Positions 51,929 to 61,670 of a stretch of 64,000 bases of DNA are shown piece after piece. This DNA comes from Kalaharituber pfeilii (Eukaryota; Ascomycota; Pezizomycetes; Pezizales; Pezizaceae): the NCBI GenBank assembly GCA_015179045.1, contig WHUZ01000015.1:1-64000 (forward strand). The letters are read 5' to 3'. Position 1 is the first letter of the stretch. Each line of letters opens with the position of its first letter. The position numbers and the translations under genes are program-made. Under the pieces are notes generated by a model. The model was not told where the DNA came from, searched no databases, and saw only the letters and a program-made list of their open reading frames with translations.

Positions 51929-53063
51929 AATCATTGTTCGAAGTGTTAAGAATTCTTCGTGCCCATGCTCATACCAGCTCTTGTCCCACCAGATTGACGG
52001 GCTCTAGTCCCAGGCTTATGGGTATACCGAGCAATCGCCACCGCCCCCACCATCTAATGTGTTCCTATCATATACCCATGTTGGCACAAGTCTCGAATCC
52101 ACCACATGCATATTGTATCCCTTGGCGGGATTCCACCTTCGTGCCCGAACAGGGTACCATTACAGACCCTGCAGATCTCGAGCTGTAACTAAATTCCGCA
52201 GCAATAGAGCTATCGGAGACTCGGATATCTGGAGAGATTGTGACCTCCATGCATGTTCACCTATTCAGTGGATAATTCCGAACTGGCATTCTCAACTTTT
52301 GTCCCAGGCGGGAGCTGGGTAAGATCGAGATTAACAATCGGATGAATAAGGAGTTTCGGGTGTATATATTACAAATTTTGAGCTTCTGCTAACATATAAT
52401 TCAGTACTAGCTGCACCATTGCCAGCAATGCACAAGCAGGTGGTATGTCGCAGGATGGATATAAGCTCATGAGACCCAGAAGGGGTTATTCTACCAGCCA
52501 TAGGGTGCACACAGTGTTAGGTGCTGTAGACCGTCGTTTTTGACTGGCAAATTTGGAAGGAGCGCACTGATTAGCGCATACCCAATGCACCGCATATGTG
52601 TAGGTACTATCCTGTGGAATACTATTGACTTGCATTCGGTGGTGTGTGAGGGTGCCAAGTTGCCCACTAGTTATAAGCCATCGTTAACTGGTAGCGCCAT
52701 AACTAAAAATAAGTGAGAAAAGCCATCAATAAAAATGCAGAGAATTCCCTCGGAAATTCATGCAACCTACGGGTAACTAAGTAATCAACCCTCAGTGTTC
52801 CGTATCGTAGACGATCTCAAATTTTTATTCAGAATAGATTTTCACGCAGTTGTGTTAAATTGCTCACATCCTGGTAGAGGAAGTCATGGCCACCTGGGTG
52901 TTCTGGCAGGTATGCCAATGCGTATGGGAGCGATTGAACCAATTGGCCTATCCAGCAATATGACGAATTGCCACTAAGCAGACTATGGCACAATAGACAG
53001 AATAAACTGCCAAGTCCATTGTAAAGTTTGTTTAACCCAATACAAAAACAGGTTGCTCTAAAG
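51929..53063. other. No gene recognised over 1.1 kb
   Basis: Several short open frames exist, none with a recognisable domain or splice pattern. Confidence 0.35.
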
Positions 53064-53074
53064 TAGAATTTAAT

Positions 53075-53131
53075 ATCGCCATAGCCCACAGGGCGGCACG
53101 CGATCACTGATATTAAAAAAAAAAAAAAAAA
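53075..53131 (+). mobile_element. Tail-A short retro-insertion, AT-type (57 bp)
   Basis: ATCGCCATAGCCCACAGGGC, GGCACGCGATCACTGATATT, poly(A). Perfect 11-bp duplication TAGAATTTAAT (53064-53074 and 53132-53142). Confidence 0.95.
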
Positions 53132-53164
53132 TAGAATTTAATCATATGGAACCGGAGTATTATA

Positions 53165-53620
53165 GTCCATCTTAGAAAGATGCTGGATAACCCTCTTACC
53201 CAGCTCAGATTCGAGCCGAAGCCCTCAATTCTATTAGCAATATTCCTTTCCTTGGCCTCTTGCTGTAACCTCCATCCCCAGAGACAACCGACAAACGGTC
53301 AGTCCGAAAAGTTAACAATTGTACCACCTCTTGAACTCCCCTCCCCACTGCCTCTCAATCGCAACCCGTTCTCCCACACTCCGTTCAACAGCACGTTAAA
53401 CAGTCCCTCGCATAGGTATCTTTTTCCGGATAATGCAAATTTCTCCTTGATAGGTTGGCTACTCTTCATAGATTTTCTTTTTTTAAATTGTTTCCATCAT
53501 TTTCGTTTTATCCGATGCTGTAGCTTACTAGTTTTCCATTCCCGATGTCCGCATCTTCATTCTGAGTAGCAAGGGGGCTTGTGAGTGGGTACATGGGGGC
53601 TCCAATCGGACCACGTCTAT
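53165..53620 (+). repeat. Repeat family C, short copy
   Basis: Contains AGATGCTGGATAACCCTCTT (53173), CCCAGCTCAGATTCGAGCC, a reduced Pro/Ser-coding middle, TTTCCGGATAATGCAAA (53428) and CGGACCACGTCTATA (53609). The core is far shorter than at 19600-20985. Confidence 0.6.
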
Positions 53621-53639
53621 AATATGCCCAGCGGAGAAA

Positions 53640-56600
53640 TCCCACTCAGTTGAGCTATAACTTCCAAAGGAAGAGGTGGTGTCTCCTCTGGTGCCCGGGG
53701 TTCTGAGTGCGCGGCGGTCCGGTGCGGTGCGGAGAACTTCTGCTCAAGCTGGTAATTTTTATTTTTATTTTTCATTTTTCATTTTTTTTTTCTCCTTCCG
53801 TCTATCATTTAATTCGTATGCAGTTATTGTGTTTTTTTTCGATGTCGAGCCATGCATGCTGACGTGTTTATGAGTTTCGACTGCATGAAATCTACAAGTA
53901 TCACTGGATCAGTACTATGCATAAGCGGGGTATATCAGCTCCTAGATGATGTCAAAGATTAGTGGATTGCCTGCGCCAACGCTCCGGCAATGTAAGTAAT
54001 TGGCGGGTTTGTCGCCTGAAACGATACAGCAACCGCTAGCTGTGGATATCCCTAATTTAGAAACAATCACAAGAATTAAAGGCAGACCAATCGCAAGTAT
54101 ATCTAGTTTTGGAGATCAAGCCAACACACTACTTATTATTTTCTCGATTGTGTTGCTTAACACCTACACAGTTTCCATGATTTCTGGAACAGCCGCGATG
54201 GTTTCCCCTCCACTAAGCAGCAGCACTAGCAAAATACAGTCTACTTTCCAACCGGACACACTGGTATGCAGAGCTAGTTGGTAGAGATCTAAGTTTAGCT
54301 ATGGAGTCCATCTAGTAGCACTCTTGAGAAAATCATTGTTAAAGCGAGAAAGCATGTATTGATCAACGCCATCTACCTTCTATGATATATGATCAGGGGC
54401 GAATTCATCTTGCTCAGAAGCGGTGGGGAAAGGGCAATGACGCAAATGTTTTGTCCAAATCCGGTAAATGGCACTAATTCTCCAATGAAACTTGGTAGTC
54501 TGGCTTGACTAGATAAGCAGAGAATTGCCTACCTAAAAAAAGCAACATGCCATACTGCAATATGCAATCAATCCCCATTTATCCGTAACGAAGCCGAGTG
54601 ACAACCACTTTGAGTACTTGGAAGCAGCTCCAGAGCTGCAACGGCCCCGCCTGCGAAACTTGCATAGATCGAACGCGCTCAATGCTCGAGCTCTCCCGCT
54701 CCTAGGGACAGACATTCGGGATTTATTCAAGAAGTAAAGACAGTACCATTGTGGATACAGTAATGGCAGAATGGGCCCATTGGAATTTCCAGCAAAGGAG
54801 CGGAATGTAAAGGATAAGCTTATAATTACACCAGCAGCAGCTCTTGCACCTGTGGGCTCGATCATGGTCATACACTCACTGCCGAATGTTTCCTCGTTGC
54901 TTCTTTTTCATTTTATTTTTCATATTTTATTTCTCATATACTAGGCATAGGTTGAGGCCAACTTAACGAGTATGCCGTCAATAGAGTATTCTATATCTAT
55001 CATAGGAATACTACCGAAATCTCACATCTCCCCCCTCTGAGACACATCCGACCTCTCAAGGGACATTCGCTCTCTCTTTGCCAATATCTCACATTGCTAC
55101 GTTACTTCCCTCATTGCCGTAGTCTTTCGCCTCTTCCTCATTCATTCTCTATTTCTTCTTCAATTTCTCTTTTTTTATGTTTTATTTAATCTCTTTTTTC
55201 AATTCGGGGAGGCGTTAATAGGGATTTGGGGCTGGCAATGGGAATAGGTATTTATGGGGCTCAGATATCTACACATACCGTATGGGAAAGCATTGCCCTC
55301 ACAAAAGACATATATTTAATCAAATATCCTGATCATATTTGATCAGACATGGGCAGACACAAAATGTGTTCACAGATCTTTGATTGGACAAAAATGCATA
55401 GAGTCGTCCTCTCGAGTAATTTCTTGTATGAGCAACATCCTAATATGTTTTTACATCGTCAATTGAGGTGTTCCATTGTTTGTATGAGTGAAAACCTATG
55501 CATCAGATTTCTGGTGGAGCAAAATGGGCAAGGGTGATAAATAATGTATCAGATTGAAGTCAATGGGGGGATGTTTGTTGCGGAACTAGATTCCGCGATT
55601 TCCGTTGCCTCTTCACTGTCCAACCGCCGCTTCCTTGAGAGTTCTTGTCGCTTTTCTGACGCCTGTGATGTATTTACGGAGTGCGGGGAGGGGGCGCACT
55701 CGGCGATTGTATTTGCGTGATGCCTCAGAGATTCGTTACATTAAGCCAACAATTTTCCTTTGCTAATAGTATCGAATAGATCCTGTATTATTCTTCGTGT
55801 TGCCTGTACAAAATACTTTGGTAGATCAAATCGATTTTACTGCCCTCTCAGGGTACTCCAATGGCTTTCATATAATAAAGGCTGTAGTATTCGAAGTACC
55901 ATACCCTCAATCCGACGTTTATTATCTCAAAACAGTAGCGACCGAATTTCTTCATTCGGCAAAATTGTTCTGGTAGGAGCAATAAGGGTCTCTGTAAAAT
56001 AGTTGAAGCTGGCAATTAATAATCATCATCTAGACGAATTTTAAAGAGCAGTCTCTGGAGGTAACTTAACTACAATGTTTTGTTGACAAAAGGTGAGGTA
56101 CAGTATGGTTAGATACCAATCGACATCTTGCTGACGTTATTTCCATTCGAGTGTTTTGTTCTCAGAATGTTATAGCAGGACGTGTATAACATGCCGGGGA
56201 ACAGAGTATATGTTTGAAGCGTTATAGTAAATGAATCATATAACTATTGGTCGCTTTTTGGCAAGTTGCACAACTGGAGACATATGTATACTGGGGTTCG
56301 TTACTCGCATCGTCCAAATCGGGGATTCAACTCGGGAATCAACTCCACAGATTTGAACCTAGAAAGCAGCGGCCATGGGGCGAATACATCGTGCCAGACG
56401 CAAGAATCATTGTTCCATTCTTCATAGGGGATTATACAAAACGGTAATCAGAATTATGCGATTCTCTCAAACCTCCCCTCTCTATCTCCACTCTGCCAAC
56501 AAATGCAAGTACCAGAGGGTCTGTTCGAAGCACCTACTCTGCCAAGCTCAGTCCTTCGCTATGTCGCAGCCAAATTTGGTTGATGCGTCCACAGAGGTCG
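53640..56600. other. Nearly 3 kb without recognised genes
   Basis: AT-rich sequence. A frame at 54000-54284 (SPETIQQPLAVDIPNLETIT..., with LLIIFSIVLLNTY as one hydrophobic stretch) and one on the minus strand (54533-54871) are open but show no known domain. Confidence 0.3.
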
Positions 56601-57179
56601 AAATTGTGTTCCATCTGAGTCGGCAACGCGGAAAATGGTGACTGCTCCTCCATCCTCATCGTAAATTATACTACCGCAGCAGGCTCGGCGTCTCCACAGC
56701 TGTTGTAGATTCAGATAATCGTCACCTGCCAAAGCATTGGTCCTGGGTCATCCCCTGGTACGCATAGCTTCCCCACAATGGTTATTGTCCCATCGCAGGG
56801 TCCCGTGAATGCGTTGTTCATGTGAACAAGGTCTTCGGAGGAATTGTGGTGACCGTACGCTGGTGATGCTAAGGGAAGCTGATGATTCCGAAGAGAAAGT
56901 AGAATTTGTATATTTGATTCCTTCTCTCAGCATACACATTGAAATATCCTTTTCTCCCAAAATAGCAACGACTCCCCGTATTACATGCCCCCTGGTATTA
57001 GGATGCCAAACCATTTCTTCACCAACCTGGAATCCATGAGCTGCCACAATTACATATGTGGCGCTCTTGGGGTGCCGGGGCTCCGGACCTGCAGACCTTA
57101 AAGCCGGATATGGTAAGGAGTTTATTGTTTGCTTGGCAGCCACAACTGACCGTAACTCCCGGGCGCAAGTTCGGTAGAT

Positions 57180-57270
57180 ACGCTTGCCTCCGAGCATTGA
57201 GGGTTTTGACCCAGGGGTCTTACCATATGCATAACGAATAGAGTTAAACGGGGTTGCGTGATATGAAAAA
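57180..57270 (+). mobile_element. Tail-B long-form insertion, diverged (91 bp)
   Basis: Starts ACGCTTGCCTCCGAGCATTG, continues CCCAGGGGTCTTACCAT and ends GGGGTTGCGTGATATG plus A7. Aligns end to end with 2045-2130. Flanks AAGTTCGGTAGAT (57167-57179) and AAGTTGGGTAGAT (57271-57283) differ at one base. Confidence 0.8.
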
Positions 57271-57329
57271 AAGTTGGGTAGATGGGGCTGTTATCCGGTA
57301 CACCATGCTGAGGAGTTGTCACCCGTCGG

Positions 57330-57745
57330 AGTATTTGGGGAGCAGGAGGAGGGTATCCACTCTCGCAGGAATTCTGGGAAATACGGGACTACGACAGTGG
57401 AGATATCAAATAGGGAAGGAGACTTCTCCCGAATGCAGATGGTGCGGAAGAGACTTCGAAAATTTTGAGCACATCATGAGTAGGTGTGAAGTGTGGAAGA
57501 AAAGACTACCGAGAGGAGAGGCGGGGTTAAGGGAGCTGTCAAGAGATAAGGAGGGGGGAGACATAACGTTGGCGGAGGTGGTGGACTGGGCGGCGGAGTA
57601 ACCGGATATAGTCTCATTTTTTTCCTTTCACTTTATGGTTTTATATGCTATTTATTTTTCCATTTATTATTCTGCATGTATCTACACCCTCGCCGTAGCC
57701 TACAAGGCGGTATGCGAGTAATGAAATAAAAAATAAAAATAAAAA
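57330..57745 (+). mobile_element. LINE-A 3' fragment (416 bp)
   Basis: Perfect 13-bp duplication TGTCACCCGTCGG (57317-57329 and 57746-57758). Uninterrupted coding EYLGSRRRVSTLAGILGNTG, finger CRWCGRDFENFEHIMSRC, end LAEVVDWAAE* (57601), then UTR and tail-A with CCT/AGG inner stem and an A/T-mixed tail. Confidence 0.95.
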
Positions 57746-58811
57746 TGTCACCCGTCGGGCATGAAAAGCTGATGTTGCTGCCTCGAGTTTCTCGTTCTGG
57801 TATGTCGTCACCAACCTGCCAATGAGTGCAGGAAGGTGAACTTTTGTGCGGTCTGTTCCGGGTTGAAGGTGATAAGAAACCATGTTCTGCCCCATTGTAA
57901 CCACTACATTATCTGCCCATATTGTGCTTCAAAAGCATCTATAACTGTGGCGAACTCTTCCTCAGATGGAGCTTTCAAATGCGTAAGGTTCAGCTCCGCC
58001 TGCAATCTCCCGTTTCCCTAACCATACTCGTGGTAACAGGCCATCTTAAACAGGGGATCCGATAATGTCAAGCGTACTGGTGCACCAGCGATTAAGAGTG
58101 GCCAAGGAGGAGGGGGTAGGAACTTGGAGCTGGATAAGAATGAAGGGCGCATGCATACCGATGTATGTTGCGTTGGGAAGATGCGCATTATTATGTCACA
58201 CTCCTCATCCGTCGGCATTCGGAGCACCCCGTAATTGTGAGTGACAAGGTCGGGAAAACGATGTGTCGCTCCAACTTTGCTGGGATATTTTCCATCGAGA
58301 ATTGCTGCTGAGGGAGTTTTGAACTTAACGGTGCTATTGGCCCATCAGTCAACCCAGAAAGATATACAACTGTAGGAGACTTTGGTTTGTGTTGGTTCTC
58401 TGGATATAATGGCCCAAAGATGACGCCATTTCAGAGTTTTCTATCACATTGTCAGCCTATGCTTTGCCTGAGCCGCCAACTCACAAGCTCTCTTCGGCAT
58501 TTCGCCCCTCAACCGGGTATCCAATGAAGGAACACTTTTTTTTTTTAAAAAAAATATCATTACGTCAGAGGGATCAGCTTTTGCAGAGAATGATATCAAA
58601 CTCACCCTCTACTTCTTCTGAGTCTGTAACCCGAGCTGGCAAGCGTCCACCTCTCCGAGTGATTCTGTTAATACTAAGTAAATGAACGGAAGAAAACCTA
58701 GGCTATAGCGAAGTGAACCCTGCTGTGAGTTTCTTCGGAAAGTTGGGAGGTTAAGGATTTGGAAGAAGAGTGCGACCACAGGCGGTGTATATCTAGAGCT
58801 TGGCATCCATT

Positions 58812-58878
58812 ACCCCGCCATAGCCTATAAGGCGGCATGCGAGTAATGAAATTAAAAAAAAAAAAAAAAAAAAAAAAA
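58812..58878 (+). mobile_element. Tail-A short retro-insertion (67 bp)
   Basis: ACCCCGCCATAGCCTATAAG, GCGGCATGCGAGTAATGAAATT, poly(A). Perfect 12-bp duplication TTGGCATCCATT (58800-58811 and 58879-58890). Confidence 0.95.
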
Positions 58879-58890
58879 TTGGCATCCATT

Positions 58891-59520
58891 TCCGCCTTCT
58901 TACCCGACAATTACTTCATTTTGCGATCGCCAGCATAGAGTAGTGAAAAATATGTAGTAGCGATAGAGAAGATTAAATTCCACCAAACTGGGCCTCACTC
59001 TTGAAAGCTTTCCCCATGATATATACATCGGTATCTTATTGTTGGTACACAACGGGTCGTTCAGGCAGTGGCGGTTTTGGGGGATGGAATGACCATTTTG
59101 AATGACAAGGATGGTTAATGATATGGGTCGTCTGTTTGTAGGTGAGCATAGAATCAGTCGGACAAAGCTGATGAGGTATACTCTCTGTTGATAAAAGATG
59201 CTAAAGAATGAAGTTTTGAGCTAGCAGACAGCCGGGAGGAAGAGAGGTGAATCGAGTCAAAGTGTGTTTTGTGTTTACTGGGAAGAGGGATGGGCGAGAC
59301 ACCAATTGTGCGCTAAGTCTAGTCTCGTAACCAGGGTTAAGTCATGACTCAGCACGCAAATTCTTTTAAGTTAAGTGGCCCGATTCCATGGCGACTACCC
59401 CAGTCAGTTCAGTCACAAGTCCAATTTTTTTTCTTTCCATTGCATAACAGGAGTGTATAACACTGATCTGGAGCTGCAGCAAGCGTTCTCGAACTCCGAC
59501 TATCATTGGAGGGCATGATT
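58891..59520. other. Nothing recognised
   Basis: No supported gene or repeat. Confidence 0.35.
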
Positions 59521-59529
59521 TTTTGTCAC

Positions 59530-59605
59530 ACTGACTGAAACTCACATTCCCAAGCTACTAGCACAATACTCTGTCGATTGAGCCACGCACGCGACCAGGA
59601 TCCCC
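59530..59605 (-). tRNA. tRNA-like sequence (relic or SINE head), very uncertain
   Basis: On the minus strand TGGCTCAATCGACAGAGT resembles an A box/D arm and, ~36 nt on, GTGAGTTTCAGTC resembles a B box/T arm. No convincing anticodon stem forms and the acceptor ends do not pair well, so it is not a functional tRNA by eye. Confidence 0.2.
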
Positions 59606-59999
59606 TAATTGAAACCTCTTACCCTGAAAGTATGATACACTATAGGGTATTGAGATATCTGTCGACAGCGCACATGTTCGAAATATAAGACTCAAGTACG
59701 TACAATAATCATTCAAGTAAAAATTTGAGCAAGTCCTGTTTAGCACAAAAATGCTACTAAGTATCCTCCAACGGAGCCACAACTTTTCGATACACTTTTG
59801 TCTGAAATTGGCCTAATGAATATGTGGAAGATAATTCACTACGTTATGTCATGAACTTGCTTCATTTTGAGCCCACTTGAGGGCTATTTGGACCCACATG
59901 AATTTTTTTTTGTGGCATCCGGAAAACGCACAATATCCCGGTTATGCGCAATATCTCGGTAGAATACGTTATATAACAAAAGCACATGGTCGTCGGCCT

Positions 60000-60450
60000 A
60001 CCAAGGAGTAATTTGTGTTCTCCGGGGAACCGTTAAAGTGGCCGTTGGAGTGGCTGCTGCAGCAGCTGCTGAATGGGTAGTTGGAAAGGGTGGTGAGGGT
60101 CTCGTGAGACGCGGTGGTGGGTTGTCAGGGGTCGGAGCTGCTGACAGGGCCGTGGTGAACGCTATGGCTATGGGAGGGCCCGGGGCCGCTAAAGAGGGAC
60201 ATGCAATTGAGAGGTGGTGGAGCAGGAGGGGAAGGATGACATGCTGTTGCGGCTGCTGGAGGGGAGTGCGATTGAGACATGGCATGGCGGTGTTGGAGGG
60301 GTGGGGGTGCGATTGAGAGGTGGTGGGAGGTTTCAAGAGGTGAAGTTGCCAGCTTTTCGAAGGCAACAACAAGCGCCACAGAAAGGTATAGAACTGGAAG
60401 AGGGTTGTCTGGCATTTTAAAAGATAAACAAGATGGACTGTAGTTCTCCG
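60000..60450 (-). repeat. Repeat family C, antisense copy
   Basis: On the minus strand AAAATGCCAGACAACCCTCT and CTATACCTTTCTGTGGCGCT match the 19666-19750 start of family C, followed by Pro/Ser/Ala-rich low complexity (60000-60300). The long frame (60525-59998) is composition-driven. Confidence 0.5.
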
Positions 60451-60539
60451 GTTCCAGCAATAAATCATTTGCGAGTTAGGTTTCCAGCGAGGATGCAATT
60501 GGGAGTCAAAACCAGTGCAAGGCATTTTACATTTTCGAT

Positions 60540-61640
60540 TCTATTTTTTCATGTGTATTTTTTTTCGGTACGATGGCCTGGCCAGTACGTAACTAGTCGC
60601 TCCGGATTCTGTACCTCTATAATACGCCATTTCAAGTCGTATGCTGAATGATCACAGGCCAGAGGGGGCAGGGTGGACATTAGTCATGTGGTAACATGTA
60701 CCTCTGTGACGACCCAATCCAACTTGCGCGCTGTGTAGATTACTCTCAAAAGCCTCTCCACCGCTGAAGTCACCTCCGGGGGTGTCTATATTACGTCACT
60801 ACGTGTACGCTTTTCAACTAACACACTGTGCAATTTACCCTTAACTACCTTCATGCACCGAATTGGCTATGTGATTATGTACTTCCAACAAGCGCCAACA
60901 AGCGCTGACTACGATAACATAACTAGTGGCCTCACGTGGCTCCGAGAGCTTAACGTTATAGAGGATTCCTGCCTTTGACATCTCATTGCTAGTATACTTA
61001 GGTGATCCCGACAGGTGGGTGGTACATCAAGATACTTAAATTTTTTTCCCCCCCATTATTTTTTTTTTATACCTCATGAATCTAGAAAGCCTCTATAGTG
61101 CTATAAAATACCTCCGTGAATATTTTCAGTTGCCTTGCGAGCGCAGATACATGATCGAAATGCAGTCTCGAACGATGGAAATGCAGGTGCGGAGTTTAGC
61201 GTCCTATGTATTTCATGTCCTTGTGTGCACTTTGAGCCCGTTTACATGTTAAACGGGAATGTGTCAACCCATATACACCGGAACAGGTTGGTACACCGCC
61301 GTTCGATAATTCACAGTACGAACTCCCTGTGATCACATGGAGGGGTTTAAGAAATGCAATGAAGAGGGGATTATGCCTACTCGGAGCTTTATATAATCTC
61401 TAAATCGAAGGTGGATTATACATTGCTTAAGGAGCTACCTGCATGAGCAGCAAGCAACAAGAATAAAACACATTGAGGAATGTATAGGAGAGTTCTGATA
61501 ATTGATCTTTTTGTTTTTCCTTTGTCTCCGCAACTCTACCCCAAATTAATCATTTGTGTTTCAATACTATCTACCCCATACCCCCGTTACCTCCGCTTCT
61601 TGTAACCTACGTTCCCCCAGCTTCCACTCGTTACCTATAT
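60540..61640. other. Intergenic, nothing recognised
   Basis: No supported feature; may include the 3' flank of the minus-strand gene at 61671-63822. Confidence 0.4.
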
Positions 61641-61670
61641 CAGTAACGTGCTGAACGCCTCTTCTTCTAT

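Larger units (their letters stand above)
56640..58480 (-). other. Coding-like minus-strand segments of unknown gene
   Basis: Minus-strand frames with protein-like composition: 58227-58018 (LRMPTDEECDIIMRIFPTQH...MACYHEYG), a possible intron then AELNLTHLKAPSEEEFATVI, and 57060-56750 (ATYVIVAAHGFQVGEEMVWH, RGHVIRGVVAILGEKDIS). Between them lie a tail-B long insertion and a LINE-A fragment. These may be exons of one decayed host gene; no domain is recognised and no model joins them confidently. Confidence 0.25.

Noticed and set aside
56281..56375. GGTTCAAATCTGTGGAG (minus strand) as a tRNA T arm
   Set aside because: No A box or cloverleaf at a suitable distance.
59530..59605. Functional tRNA gene on the minus strand
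   Set aside because: A-box and B-box-like words are present but the anticodon and acceptor stems do not form; kept only as a low-confidence tRNA-like relic.
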